Assembly (NCBI RefSeq): GCF_013391805.1
Contig: NZ_CP058364.1
Coordinates: forward strand, 1,798,501 to 1,862,500
Reading direction: 5' to 3'
DNA length: 64,000 nucleotides
Source of the DNA: Galbibacter sp. BG1
Lineage (GTDB): Bacteria > Bacteroidota > Bacteroidia > Flavobacteriales > Flavobacteriaceae
Shown one piece after another: positions 9,262-18,180 of this stretch. The notes below the pieces were generated by a model. The model did not search any database. It had not been told where the DNA came from and worked only from the letters and a program-made list of their open reading frames with translations. A program made the translations under genes and the position numbers. Position 1 is the first letter of the stretch, and every line of letters begins with the position of its first letter.

Positions 9262-9563
9262 TGAAAGTTTATTTATCTCTTTTGGCAGAGTCTAAATTGA
9301 CCAAATTATCCGAATATTTATTAGAAAATTGGGGTAAAAGTGCTAGAGATAAGTTTATTCAAAAATTAAATAAAAAAATCTTCCAAATCTCTAAGCTTCC
9401 AGAAAGCTGTCCTAGTTCTTCCGAGTTTAATAATCTATATAAATGTGTCGTTAGCAAGCAAACTACTTTTTATTATAGGATTGTAAAAGATAGAGATGAA
9501 ATAGAGATTATTACCATATTCGATTCAAGGCAAAACCCCGAAAAGCTAAATAAAGGGGTTTAA
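9261..9563 (+). CDS. Type II toxin, RelE/ParE family
   Basis: A 100-residue basic protein with the RelE/ParE fold pattern. It opens MKVYLSLLAESKLTKLSEYLLENWGKSA, has a central helix KFIQKLNKKIFQISKLPESCP, and ends in beta strands (YKCVVSKQTTFYYRI, EIEIITIFDSRQNP). The final strand with Asp-Ser-Arg is characteristic of flavobacterial RelE/ParE toxins. Which target it has (ribosome-dependent mRNA cleavage or gyrase) cannot be decided from sequence alone. The start codon overlaps the antitoxin stop. The pair sits alone between the HTTM gene and serS with no mobile element beside it, so it may be a recently acquired islet. Confidence 0.82.
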   Translation: MKVYLSLLAESKLTKLSEYLLENWGKSARDKFIQKLNKKIFQISKLPESCPSSSEFNNLYKCVVSKQTTFYYRIVKDRDEIEIITIFDSRQNPEKLNKGV

Positions 9564-9643
9564 GGGTAATTTCCTTATTCATTAACAAAATCCCCTCACT
9601 TAAAAAACACCGAAAATACATTTCTTAATCACCGCTAAAGGTT

Positions 9644-9651
9644 TAAATTTG
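9644..9651 (+). promoter_or_regulatory. Putative -7 element for serS
   Basis: The octamer TAAATTTG matches the Bacteroidota TAnnTTTG box and implies a ~75-base leader before the serS ATG at 9735. No convincing -33 TTG is seen at 17-23 bases upstream. Confidence 0.35.
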
Positions 9652-9734
9652 TGCCTTTATTTTGCAGGCATTTAAAATTTGCTTTTGTAAAATAATTCAT
9701 TTTACATTCAATAAATATTCAAATTAATTAAATT

Positions 9735-11003
9735 ATGCTTCAAGTACAGTTTATTAGAGACAACAAGGAAGAGGTAATTAAGCGTTTACAGGTAAGAAAT
9801 ATAGACGCTTCCGTTATCGATGCTGTCCTTTCCTTGGACGAAGAGCGCCGAGCGCTTCAGGCAAAACTAGACAACACATTGGCCGAGTCTAATAAACTTT
9901 CCAAAGAAATTGGAGGATACTTTAAAAGTGGGGATGTAGCAAAAGCGAATGAACTTAAGGCAGAGACCGGGGTTTTAAAAGAAACCTCTAAAACCCTCAC
10001 TGAAGAGTTAAATAGTAAAGCAGATGCGCTAACCAATTTGCTTTACACCATCCCGAATATTCCACATACTTCTGTTCCTATAGGAAATACAGAAGAAGAT
10101 AATGAAGAAGTTTTTAAAGAAGGGGAAGTACCACGATTAGATGGTGACGCACTTCCGCATTGGGAATTGGCCAAGAAATACGATATTATCGATTTTGATT
10201 TGGGAGCCAAGGTTACCGGTGCAGGATTTCCTGTTTATAAAGGTAAGGGGGCTAGATTGCAACGTGCCCTAATAGCTTATTTTCTTGATAAAAATACAGA
10301 GGCCGGTTATATAGAGCACCAAGTGCCACATTTGGTAAACGAAGCTTCTGGATTTGGTACTGGGCAATTGCCGGATAAAGAAGGGCAAATGTATCATGTA
10401 CAGGCAGACGATCTATATTTAATTCCTACCGCAGAAGTACCATTGACCAATATGTTTCGTGATGAAATTGTTTTAGAAAGCGATTTGCCAATTTGCATTA
10501 CTGGGTATACACCTTGCTTTAGGAGAGAAGCAGGGAGTTATGGCGCTCACGTACGTGGGTTGAATAGACTGCACCAGTTTGACAAAGTGGAAATTGTTCG
10601 TGTGGAAAAACCTGAAAATTCCTATAAGGCATTAGATGGTATGGTGGAACATATAAAGGGTATTTTAAATGAATTGAAACTTCCATACAGAATATTAAGA
10701 CTGTGTGGTGGGGATATTGGTTTCACCGCGGCTTTAACATTCGATTTTGAAGTCTATTCCACGGCGCAGGAGCGTTGGTTGGAAATTAGCTCTGTTTCCA
10801 ATTTTGAAGCTTACCAATCCAATCGCTTAAAACTTCGCTTTAAGGATGAAAATGGAAAGAGCGTTTTGGCGCATACTCTAAATGGAAGTTCTTTGGCATT
10901 GCCAAGGGTGTTGGCCGGGATTTTAGAGAACTACCAAACACCAGATGGAATAAAAGTACCAGAGGTTTTAGTGCCTTATACAGGTTTCGAAATGATATCG
11001 TAA
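9735..11003 (+). CDS. serS: Seryl-tRNA synthetase
   Basis: Charges tRNA-Ser (and tRNA-Sec where present) with serine. The 422 residues have the N-terminal long coiled-coil arm (about 30-100, rich in Lys/Glu/Leu) that grips the tRNA, then a class II core. Motif 2 is visible as CFRREAGSYGAHVRGLNRLHQFDKVE and motif 3 as LNGSSLALPRVLAGILENYQ. TAEVPLTN and GDIGFTAALTFDFEVYS complete the active site. The ATG at 9735 gives the normal family length. It is monocistronic by spacing, with a terminator-bearing region 140-170 bases downstream. Confidence 0.98.
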   Translation: MLQVQFIRDNKEEVIKRLQVRNIDASVIDAVLSLDEERRALQAKLDNTLAESNKLSKEIGGYFKSGDVAKANELKAETGVLKETSKTLTEELNSKADALTNLLYTIPNIPHTSVPIGNTEEDNEEVFKEGEVPRLDGDALPHWELAKKYDIIDFDLGAKVTGAGFPVYKGKGARLQRALIAYFLDKNTEAGYIEHQVPHLVNEASGFGTGQLPDKEGQMYHVQADDLYLIPTAEVPLTNMFRDEIVLESDLPICITGYTPCFRREAGSYGAHVRGLNRLHQFDKVEIVRVEKPENSYKALDGMVEHIKGILNELKLPYRILRLCGGDIGFTAALTFDFEVYSTAQERWLEISSVSNFEAYQSNRLKLRFKDENGKSVLAHTLNGSSLALPRVLAGILENYQTPDGIKVPEVLVPYTGFEMIS

Positions 11004-11077
11004 CACCTGTTTTTATGTTGAATTGTTAATTTTAATAGAAAAAAATAAGAATTTTACATTTTTTGAGTGTTTTTTTC

Positions 11078-11170
11078 TATTTTTGACAATCAGCTTAATG
11101 TTAATAAAACACATTAAATTGATTAATAGCATTTTTAAGAGTAACCCAAACCTCGTGTTTGGGTTTTTTT
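11078..11170 (+). ncRNA. Possible ~80-nt small RNA, or serS 3' region with terminator
   Basis: A perfect TAnnTTTG box (TATTTTTG, 11078-11085) is followed about 60 bases later by a strong intrinsic terminator, with no ORF between them. This would make a transcript of about 11092-11170. Equally, the terminator may simply end the serS mRNA and the box may be chance in AT-rich DNA. A similar box-plus-terminator pair lies at 30783-30877. No known RNA family is recognised. Confidence 0.25.
11143..11170 (+). terminator. Intrinsic terminator downstream of serS
   Basis: The 9-base arm at 11143-11151 (AACCCAAAC) pairs perfectly with 11157-11165 (GTTTGGGTT) around a 5-base loop and runs into a T tract to 11170. 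It lies about 140 bases past the serS stop. Confidence 0.85.
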
Positions 11171-11255
11171 ATGCTTTTTACTGAAAAACTTTAAGTGTAG
11201 AAATCAGCTATTGAAACAAAAAAGCTGTATTTTTCAAATACAATCGGATTATGCT

Positions 11256-13046
11256 ATGAAAAGGTACTTTTCAATTTTTCTTTTCTCATTCTTCATGGTC
11301 TTAAGTATAAAAGCTCAAGACGAAGCCATCGCGCAACAATATTTCAACAAAGGAGATTATGAAAAGGCTATTGTTTATTACGAAAAACTATATAAAAGGA
11401 ACTCCAGCAACCGTAACTACTTAATCTCTTTGGTCACTTCATATCAGCAAGCAGGTCAGCCTGAGAAAGCAGAAGAAGTACTACTGAAAAAACTGGAAGG
11501 CAATAACATATACCCCATCCTTTTTGTGGAAACCGGTTATAATTATCAATTAATGGATGCGCCTAAAAAAGCCAATCTTTATTATGATAAAGCCGTGGAA
11601 AGTTTAAATGAGAATCCGAATTACGCCTTTGCGGTTGGGAATGCTTTTAAAAATAAAGCGTTGTTGGATTATGCAATCGCTACCTACAAAAAAGGAATGG
11701 AACTTAACCCTAAGCTCAATTTTAATTACGACCTCGCCTATATTTACGGGGAAAAGGGAGATATTGAAAACATGTACGAAATGTACTTGGATCTTATGTT
11801 GGAACGCGAGAACTTAAAGGGAAATATCAAAAGGAATTTAAGCAGGTTTATATCGAGCGATCTTTCCGATGAAAACAACGAACTTTTTAAAAAGATCCTG
11901 CTTCAACGATTGCAAACTAATCCTAATTTGCTTTGGAACGAACTTTTGAGTTGGCTGTTTATTCAGCAAGGGGCCTACAAAAGTGCTTTTGCCCAAGAAA
12001 AGGCTATTTATAAACGCTCACCAGAGACTTCGTTGAATTCAATTATCGATTTGGCGCAAATAGCTTCAGAAAATGAAGATTACGAAACGACGGAAAGCAT
12101 TTATGAGTTTATTGTATCACAAACAAACGATCAACAATTACTAATTTTCAGTAAACTTCAGTTAATAAATATGGCTTTGGATCGTGGGAGTAAAAAAGAT
12201 TTCGATGCCATAGAAAATCAGTTTAGAGAAATGTTGAGCGAGTATGGTTATACTCCGCAAACGGTTCAAGTTCAAGTAGACTATGCTCAATTTTTGGCCT
12301 TTAATTTAAACGATACAGAGACGTCCTTAAAAGTTTTAAAGGATGCATTGCAGCTCCCACTTGATAAATTTTCGGAGGCACAAGTGAAAATGGCTATGGC
12401 CGATGTTATGGTTTATGATGAAAAATTTAACCAAGCTTTAATTTACTACTCCCAAGTACAAAAAGATTTAAAAAATGATGTTTTAGGACAACAGGCACGT
12501 TTTAAAGTAGCACAGACAAGTTTTTATAAAGGCGATTTCGATTGGGCCGAAACGCAATTAAAGGTCTTAAAATCATCCACCTCTCAACTTATCGCCAACG
12601 ATGCCTTGCAGTTGAAACTGTTGATTTCTGACAATAAATTGGAAGATTCCACGCAAACAGCCCTAAAATTATACGCAAAAGCCGACTTGCTGGCGTATCA
12701 AAAAAACGATGAACAGGCAATCTCCTTGTTAGAAGAAATAGTAACGCAACACAAGGGAGAGTCTATAGAGGATGAAGCATTGCTGAAACAGGGGATGTTG
12801 TATACCAAAAAGGGAGCGTACGATAAAGCAGCCCTAAATTATACAAAAATTATAGAATTTTACCCCAGCGATATTTTAATGGACGACGCACTTTATCGTT
12901 TAGCCATACTCTATCGGGATGAGCTGCAAAAACCGGAAGAAGTTAAGAAACTGTTGGAACGAATAATCTTTGATCATGAAGATAGTATTTATTTTGTGGA
13001 TGCTAGAAAGGCGTATCGGGAGATGCGCGGGGATGTACTTGAATAA
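11256..13046 (+). CDS. Secreted/periplasmic tetratricopeptide repeat protein
   Basis: A 596-residue exported protein starting at the ATG at 11256 with the signal peptide MKRYFSIFLFSFFMVLSIKAQ. An in-frame TTG at 11211 would add 15 residues before the signal and is unlikely. Multiple TPR units follow: QQYFNKGDYEKAIVYYEKL near residue 24, AKADLLAYQKNDEQAISLLEEI, and KKGAYDKAALNYTKIIEFYP near the C-terminus. The last repeats resemble the BamD/YbgF style. The protein is probably a scaffold in the periplasm; its partner is unknown. A homologue is usual upstream of DUF4286-rsmA in flavobacteria as I recall, which suggests an envelope role rather than an accessory one. Confidence 0.85.
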   Translation: MKRYFSIFLFSFFMVLSIKAQDEAIAQQYFNKGDYEKAIVYYEKLYKRNSSNRNYLISLVTSYQQAGQPEKAEEVLLKKLEGNNIYPILFVETGYNYQLMDAPKKANLYYDKAVESLNENPNYAFAVGNAFKNKALLDYAIATYKKGMELNPKLNFNYDLAYIYGEKGDIENMYEMYLDLMLERENLKGNIKRNLSRFISSDLSDENNELFKKILLQRLQTNPNLLWNELLSWLFIQQGAYKSAFAQEKAIYKRSPETSLNSIIDLAQIASENEDYETTESIYEFIVSQTNDQQLLIFSKLQLINMALDRGSKKDFDAIENQFREMLSEYGYTPQTVQVQVDYAQFLAFNLNDTETSLKVLKDALQLPLDKFSEAQVKMAMADVMVYDEKFNQALIYYSQVQKDLKNDVLGQQARFKVAQTSFYKGDFDWAETQLKVLKSSTSQLIANDALQLKLLISDNKLEDSTQTALKLYAKADLLAYQKNDEQAISLLEEIVTQHKGESIEDEALLKQGMLYTKKGAYDKAALNYTKIIEFYPSDILMDDALYRLAILYRDELQKPEEVKKLLERIIFDHEDSIYFVDARKAYREMRGDVLE

Positions 13047-13117
13047 AAAGAATGCCTCATGATGTGTAGTTTTAAAATTAGGATGTTTAATTTTGAACCC
13101 AAACAAGACCCGATTAC

Positions 13118-13429
13118 ATGTATATATACAACGTTACCATAAATGTAGAAGAGCAAGTACACCAAGAATGGTTAACTTGGATGCAAGAAGAACATATTCC
13201 AGAAATGCTGGCCACCAGAAAATTTACCAATGCTAAAATAATTAAGGTTTTGGTAGAAGAAGAAATGGGTGGAATGACGTATTCTGTTCAATACTTCACC
13301 AAAGACAAGGAAACCTTGGAAAAGTATTATTTGGAGGATGCTGAGGCACTGCGCAGCAAAGCCACCAGAAAATTCCCGAATAAATTTGTGGCGTTTAGAA
13401 CAGAATTACAAATTGTAAGCGAGCACTAA
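13118..13429 (+). CDS. DUF4286 family protein
   Basis: A small 103-residue cytosolic protein. It opens MYIYNVTINVEEQVHQEWLTWMQ, and EEHIPEMLATRKFTNAKI and YSVQYFTKDKETLEKYY follow. This fits DUF4286, a ferredoxin-like dimeric alpha/beta barrel family of unknown function found in Bacteroidota. The gene sits 27 bases before rsmA on the same strand, so a link with ribosome maturation is possible but only by position. The length is normal for the family. Confidence 0.85.
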   Translation: MYIYNVTINVEEQVHQEWLTWMQEEHIPEMLATRKFTNAKIIKVLVEEEMGGMTYSVQYFTKDKETLEKYYLEDAEALRSKATRKFPNKFVAFRTELQIVSEH

Positions 13430-13456
13430 AAGGCTTTCAAGGCATAACTATTTGCT

Positions 13457-14326
13457 ATGGGTAAAAAGAAAAAGAAATTCGAGAAGAAGCCTTTTCAAAA
13501 AAGTGAAGAAGCTAAAAATTTGGTCAAAGCCAAGAAACATTTAGGGCAACACTTTTTAAAAGATGAAAATATAGCCAAACAAATAGCAGACACGCTTACG
13601 CTTAATAATTACCACAAGGTTTTGGAGATAGGCCCAGGAATGGGGGTGCTAACTAAATATTTGTTGCAAAAGGAAGTGGATGTCTTTGCGATGGACTTAG
13701 ACAGCGAATCGATTGTTTATTTGCAACAGAATTTTTTGTTGGAGCATCCGCGGCCAATTGCTTCTAAATATGATTTTGAAGTAATAGAGGCCGACTTTTT
13801 AAAGTACGACACTTCCAAGTTATTCGGTACAGAACCTTTTGCCATAACGGGTAATTTTCCGTACAACATTTCTTCGCAAATTGTTTTTAAAGCACTAGAG
13901 CTGCGACAACAAATCCCAGAATTTACAGGGATGTTTCAAAGAGAGGTAGCTGCCAGGATCTGTGAAAAAGAAGGCAATAAAACGTATGGGATTTTATCGG
14001 TGCTTGTGCAGGCATTTTACAAGGCCGAATATCTTTTTACCGTGCCTCCAGAAGTTTTTAATCCGCCTCCAAAAGTACATTCAGGGGTGCTTCGTTTGAT
14101 AAGGAAGGAAAATTTTTCCTTGCCTTGTGACGAAAAGCTATTTTTTAGGGTAGTAAAAGCAGCATTCGGACTCCGAAGAAAAACATTACGTAACAGCTTA
14201 AAAGTTTTTAATCTCTCCGATAATTTCAAAGAAGATAGTATCTTTGATCGAAGACCCGAACAAATGAGCGTGGAAGACTTTATTTCCCTTACGGTAAGAA
14301 TAGAAGAAGACTTGGCCTCCAAATAG
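13457..14326 (+). CDS. rsmA: 16S rRNA (adenine(1518)-N(6)/adenine(1519)-N(6))-dimethyltransferase
   Basis: Dimethylates two adjacent adenines near the 3' end of 16S rRNA during small-subunit maturation (KsgA). The 289 residues include a Lys-rich N-terminal lead of about 28 residues ([18 protein letters not shown]) before the usual [15 protein letters not shown] start. The SAM site [16 protein letters not shown] is near residue 55 and the catalytic motif [14 protein letters not shown] is near 132. The [12 protein letters not shown] segment and a C-terminal helical domain complete the fold. The ATG at 13457 was kept because the extension is continuous and basic, as in other flavobacterial homologues. 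Confidence 0.96.
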   Translation: MGKKKKKFEKKPFQKSEEAKNLVKAKKHLGQHFLKDENIAKQIADTLTLNNYHKVLEIGPGMGVLTKYLLQKEVDVFAMDLDSESIVYLQQNFLLEHPRPIASKYDFEVIEADFLKYDTSKLFGTEPFAITGNFPYNISSQIVFKALELRQQIPEFTGMFQREVAARICEKEGNKTYGILSVLVQAFYKAEYLFTVPPEVFNPPPKVHSGVLRLIRKENFSLPCDEKLFFRVVKAAFGLRRKTLRNSLKVFNLSDNFKEDSIFDRRPEQMSVEDFISLTVRIEEDLASK

Positions 14327-14402
14327 TTTAGGGTTTTAAAATTTTAGGAATAACGAGAATAATTTTTCCTAATTTTCCGTCGATTTACCGAATTAATATG
14401 CG

Positions 14403-14431
14403 TAGGTTTTTAAAACAGAACCTAATTTTTT
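14403..14431 (+). terminator. Weak hairpin with T run between rsmA and mgtE
   Basis: A 6-bp stem (TAGGTT at 14403-14408 with AACCTA at 14419-14424) is followed by a T run to about 14431. It may end rsmA transcription or form part of the mgtE leader. The wider 14327-14528 gap also holds complementary segments (CCTAATT near 14369 and AATTAGG near 14451) that could pair over a distance. Confidence 0.35.
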
Positions 14432-14528
14432 CTGAAGTTATTTCGTCGATAATTAGGTAAATACCTGGAAAATGTTAGGTTGAGTAATGCAATCCTAGTA
14501 TTATAAATACACTTAAAAGAATAGACGC

Positions 14529-15881
14529 ATGATTCCATTTAAATTAAGTGATGAGCTTATAGAGCAGATAGAACAGCTAATCGAATCCAAGTCGGATGTT
14601 ACCTTATTGGATATGATGGAAGAATTCCATTATGCAGATATAGCTGAAATTATCCATGAACTTAATTTAGAGGAATCCACCTACATTATAAAACTCCTTG
14701 ATTCAGATAAAACTTCGGATGTCCTCACGGAGTTGGATGAGGATATTCGAGAGCAAATTCTAGGAAATCTTTCCGCAAAGGAAATAGCAGAAGAGATCAG
14801 TGAACTCGATACCGATGATGCCGCCGATATTATCGGGGAGCTTCCAAACGATCGTGTAAACGAAATCATTGCTCAAATAGACGATAAGGAACATGCCCGG
14901 GATATCGTAGAGTTATTAAGGTACGACGAAAGTTCTGCTGGGGGACTTATGGCGAAAGAATTGGTAAAGGTAAACGAAAACTGGAACGTGCTTACTTGCG
15001 TTAAGGAAATGCGTCGACAGGCAGAAAATGTAACGCGCGTACATTCCATTTATGTGGTTGATAACGATGAAAAACTAAAAGGAAGACTTTCTTTGAAAGA
15101 CTTGTTGACCACCTCCACCAAAGCTGAGATTAGTAGTATTTACATACCAAAGGTAGATTACGTTACGGTAAACGATAAAGGGGAAGATGTGGCCAGATTG
15201 ATGTCTAAGTACGACCTTGAAGCCATCCCAGTAATAGACGAGCTGGGACGTTTGGTAGGTAGAATTACCATCGACGATATTGTAGATGTAATTAGGGAAG
15301 AAGCAGAGAAAGATTACCAGCTAGCCGCAGGTATTACCCAAGATGTGGAAGCCGATGATAGCGTATGGGAACTTACCAAAGCTAGACTCCCATGGTTGCT
15401 TATTGGGATGTTTGGCGGTATTGGGGCGGCAAGTATTATCGGTAGTTTCCAAGGAGCATTGGCAGAACCTATTTTGTTGAGTTTTGTGCCTCTTATACAA
15501 GCGACGGCGGGAAACATGGGAGTGCAATCCTCGGCCATTGTGGTACAGGGATTGGCCAACGATAGTATTCGTGGGGAAATGCTACAACGCTTGGGTAAGG
15601 AGTTTCTGTTAGGGCTTATAAATGGTACAGCCATTGCTTTTGTGGTATTGCTGATTAGTCATTTTTTATTCCATACTTCCTATTTGGTATCTGCAACCAT
15701 CGGGATTGCGCTTATTACCGTGATTATTATTGCTGCCATTATCGGAACTTTCGTGCCCATTTTCCTGGATAAAAAGGGGATTGATCCTGCAGTGGCTACC
15801 GGGCCGTTTATTACCACCAGCAATGATGTTTTTGGGATACTTATTTACTTCACAATCGCGAAATTTATTTTGGGATTTTAG
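14529..15881 (+). CDS. mgtE: Magnesium transporter MgtE
   Basis: A Mg2+ channel/transporter of the inner membrane, 450 residues, the usual length. The N-terminal superhelical domain (about 1-130) carries the acidic helices that sense Mg2+ (DEDIREQILGNLSAKEIAEEISELDTDDAADI). Two CBS domains follow (about 135-255; MAKELVKVNENWNVLTCVKEMR and YVTVNDKGEDVARLMSKYDLEAIPVID). The C-terminal pore domain has five membrane helices (WLLIGMFGG; QATAGNMGVQSSAIVVQGLA; GTFVPIFLDKKGIDPAVATGPFITTSNDVFGI). The conserved Asp in the last of these lines the pore. The 202-base gap upstream may hold a structured leader. Confidence 0.96.
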   Translation: MIPFKLSDELIEQIEQLIESKSDVTLLDMMEEFHYADIAEIIHELNLEESTYIIKLLDSDKTSDVLTELDEDIREQILGNLSAKEIAEEISELDTDDAADIIGELPNDRVNEIIAQIDDKEHARDIVELLRYDESSAGGLMAKELVKVNENWNVLTCVKEMRRQAENVTRVHSIYVVDNDEKLKGRLSLKDLLTTSTKAEISSIYIPKVDYVTVNDKGEDVARLMSKYDLEAIPVIDELGRLVGRITIDDIVDVIREEAEKDYQLAAGITQDVEADDSVWELTKARLPWLLIGMFGGIGAASIIGSFQGALAEPILLSFVPLIQATAGNMGVQSSAIVVQGLANDSIRGEMLQRLGKEFLLGLINGTAIAFVVLLISHFLFHTSYLVSATIGIALITVIIIAAIIGTFVPIFLDKKGIDPAVATGPFITTSNDVFGILIYFTIAKFILGF

Positions 15882-16086
15882 TACTTTTAATTGTCTAACT
15901 ACTGAATTTAGTAAGCTGAAAATCAGTTATTTTTCCAAATTATTTTAACGTTTAGACTGCAATGATGGTTGTTTGTCGAAAAAGCGTGTTAAAATTTAAT
16001 ATAAATTTTCCTACACAAGAATGTAAATATTATTTTTACCAAAAAATTGTCTTTCCCCATCCATACTTGCCTCTAACAGAGACTTT

Positions 16087-16548
16087 ATGATAGAAACCAT
16101 TAGAAATGAAAAAGAAGTAGAAAAAAATATCGTAAAAGTATACCAAGGAAGTTGTCAGTTAAAAGAGACGTATAATGAATGCCAATATTATATGTCTCAC
16201 AACGAACTTAAGTTGTTTTATGAAGAAAGTTTTTTTTCTGTCAACACCCTGTGTGTCAGCTTGCAGGATTACGTAAAAACAAAGAGCTTGTGGAGGATGC
16301 CGTTTTTAAAGTTTAATAACGCCGTCTATATCACAAAGCTCACTATCCATTTGTTTTTTACTGAAGATGAATTTAAATGGTTGTTTTCGAAAGCATTGCT
16401 TCTTGAAGAGAGGAATTTTAAAATCCTTGAAAAGCTTCAAAATATTCAAGTTTCTGAAGAGTTAAACAGGATTTTGGCTTCAGAATATAATTTGCAACAA
16501 AACCGAATTAGAACCTTAAAATCAATTCTCAAAGAGCACTATAGCTAG
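16087..16548 (+). CDS. Hypothetical protein, helical
   Basis: A 153-residue protein that I do not recognise. It is predominantly helical by composition, with many Glu, Leu, Phe and Lys residues (ELKLFYEESFFSVNTLCVSLQDYVK; FSKALLLEERNFKILEKLQNI). There is no signal peptide, no clear membrane segment and no metal motif. The pattern of ~30-residue amphipathic helices recalls small four-helix-bundle proteins, but similarity to the DUF2383 protein at 24503 is not convincing. Three cysteines lie at about residues 23, 33 and 56. The ATG at 16087 follows a 200-base non-coding gap, and the gene stands alone before the dehydrogenase. Confidence 0.65.
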   Translation: MIETIRNEKEVEKNIVKVYQGSCQLKETYNECQYYMSHNELKLFYEESFFSVNTLCVSLQDYVKTKSLWRMPFLKFNNAVYITKLTIHLFFTEDEFKWLFSKALLLEERNFKILEKLQNIQVSEELNRILASEYNLQQNRIRTLKSILKEHYS

Positions 16549-16600
16549 TTTTTTAAGAATCACTTGCCTAAAATTACATCTCTTTTTAATTTTTAGGTAA

Positions 16601-16608
16601 TACCTTTG
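16601..16608 (+). promoter_or_regulatory. Putative -7 element for the hydroxyacid dehydrogenase
   Basis: TACCTTTG fits TAnnTTTG exactly, 48 bases before the ATG at 16657. No -33 TTG is at the expected distance. Confidence 0.35.
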
Positions 16609-16656
16609 TAGCTGAAAACTGATTTTTTCAATCATTTAATTTAAAAAAAGAAAAAA

Positions 16657-17592
16657 ATGAAGGTTCTTCATCTAGATACCAATCACCCATTATTGATAGA
16701 AAAATTGGCTGCAGCCGGTTTTACTAATGACACCGATTACTCTTCTTCCAAGGATGAAGTGGAAGCAAAAATTGCTGGCTACGACGGTATTATTATAAGA
16801 AGTCGGTTTCGTATTGATGATCAATTTTTACGAAAAGCGACCAACCTTAAGTTCATTGGCCGCGTAGGAGCTGGTTTGGAAAATATCGATGTGGATACGG
16901 CCAAGGAATTGGGTGTAAAGTTATTTAACGCCCCAGAGGGCAATAGAAATGCGGTAGGAGAGCATGCACTAGGGATGTTACTTTCTTTATTCAACAAACT
17001 TAACAGTGCCGATAAAGAGGTGAGAAATGGCATTTGGCATCGGGAAGAAAACCGGGGGATAGAATTGGATGGGCGCACTGTTGGGATTATTGGTTACGGT
17101 AATATGGGGAAAGCCTTTGCAAAAAAGCTCAAAGGTTTTAATGTGGAAGTTATTTGCTACGATATTGTAGGGGGAGTGGGCGACGATAATGCCCGCCAAG
17201 TGGGTATATTGGAATTCAAGAAAAATGCAGATGTGGTAAGTTTGCACACTCCACAAACAGCCGAAACATTGCAAATGGTAAATAAGGAATTTATCGATTC
17301 GTTTTATAACCCTTTTTGGTTTTTGAATACGGCCCGGGGTAAAAGTGTAGTGACGGCAGATTTGGTGGAGGCTTTAAAATCCGGTAAAATTTTGGGCGCT
17401 GGTCTGGATGTTTTGGAATACGAAAAGTCTTCTTTCGAGAATTTGTTTACGGAAGAAATGCCGGAAGCCCTAAAGTATTTAATTAATGCTGAAAATGTGT
17501 TATTAACACCACACGTAGCTGGTTGGACAGTAGAAAGCAAAGAAAAATTGGCTCAGACTATTGTAGACAAAATAACCAAAGAATTTTCTTAA
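16657..17592 (+). CDS. 2-hydroxyacid dehydrogenase, phosphoglycerate dehydrogenase-like
   Basis: A NAD-dependent D-2-hydroxyacid dehydrogenase of 311 residues. The split substrate domain begins LHLDTNHPLLIEKLAAAGF. The nucleotide-binding domain has GIIGYGNMGKAFAKKL near residue 143. The catalytic triad is visible as the Arg in FLNTARGKSVV, the Glu in GLDVLEYE and the His in LLTPHVAGWT. It lacks the C-terminal ACT regulatory domain of long SerA enzymes. In Bacteroidota, short forms like this are commonly annotated as phosphoglycerate dehydrogenase, but the substrate cannot be fixed here and no serC is adjacent. It is followed by a DUF1801 gene after 31 bases. Confidence 0.87.
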   Translation: MKVLHLDTNHPLLIEKLAAAGFTNDTDYSSSKDEVEAKIAGYDGIIIRSRFRIDDQFLRKATNLKFIGRVGAGLENIDVDTAKELGVKLFNAPEGNRNAVGEHALGMLLSLFNKLNSADKEVRNGIWHREENRGIELDGRTVGIIGYGNMGKAFAKKLKGFNVEVICYDIVGGVGDDNARQVGILEFKKNADVVSLHTPQTAETLQMVNKEFIDSFYNPFWFLNTARGKSVVTADLVEALKSGKILGAGLDVLEYEKSSFENLFTEEMPEALKYLINAENVLLTPHVAGWTVESKEKLAQTIVDKITKEFS

Positions 17593-17623
17593 CTTTATAG
17601 ATCTCAACTATATTTAAGGAAGT

Positions 17624-18079
17624 GTGAAGATTGAAGCGCATACGGTAAACGACTATTTAAATGCTATCCCAATAGATAGAAGGGAAGCATTTGGAAAATT
17701 GCGCGAAGTTATATTGCAAAACAAACCTGAAGAACTCGAAGAGACTTTAAGCTATGGTATGATTGGTTATGTGGTGCCACATTCCATATATCCAGATGGG
17801 TATCATTGCAATCCTAAGCTGCCTTTGCCTTTTATCAACATAGCCTCTCAAAAAAACTACATTGCCCTTTACCACTCTGGAATTTATGCGAATAAAGGAT
17901 TATACAATTGGTTTGTAGGGGAATATGCAAAGCACACCGATGCTAAACTTGATATGGGTAAAAGCTGTGTACGTTTTAAAAAAGTAGATACCATCCCTTT
18001 TGATCTTATTGGAGAATTAGTAAAAAAAATGACGGTTGAAGAGTGGATTGCTTGCTATGAAAGCGCCATAAAAAAATAG
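17624..18079 (+). CDS. DUF1801 domain-containing protein
   Basis: A 151-residue cytosolic protein of the DUF1801/YdhG-like fold. Typical stretches are VNDYLNAIPIDRREAFGKLREVI, EETLSYGMIGYVVP, NYIALYHSGIYANKGLYNWF and MGKSCVRFKKVDTIPFDLIGELVKKM. The biochemical function is unknown for the family. The start is GTG at 17624, because the conserved region begins at once and no upstream ATG is in frame near it. It probably shares a transcript with the dehydrogenase upstream (31 bases). Confidence 0.85.
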   Translation: MKIEAHTVNDYLNAIPIDRREAFGKLREVILQNKPEELEETLSYGMIGYVVPHSIYPDGYHCNPKLPLPFINIASQKNYIALYHSGIYANKGLYNWFVGEYAKHTDAKLDMGKSCVRFKKVDTIPFDLIGELVKKMTVEEWIACYESAIKK

Positions 18080-18180
18080 AAAGTGTTTTTTGTACTTATG
18101 GTTATGATTATAAACGATAATTCTAGTTTTTTAATATGAAATTTTACTACTTTAGTGATTAACCAATTTTAAAATTAAAC

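Noticed and set aside
11211-11255. TTG-started extension of the TPR protein
   Set aside because: The ATG at 11256 begins directly at a standard signal peptide; the extension would put 15 polar residues before it.
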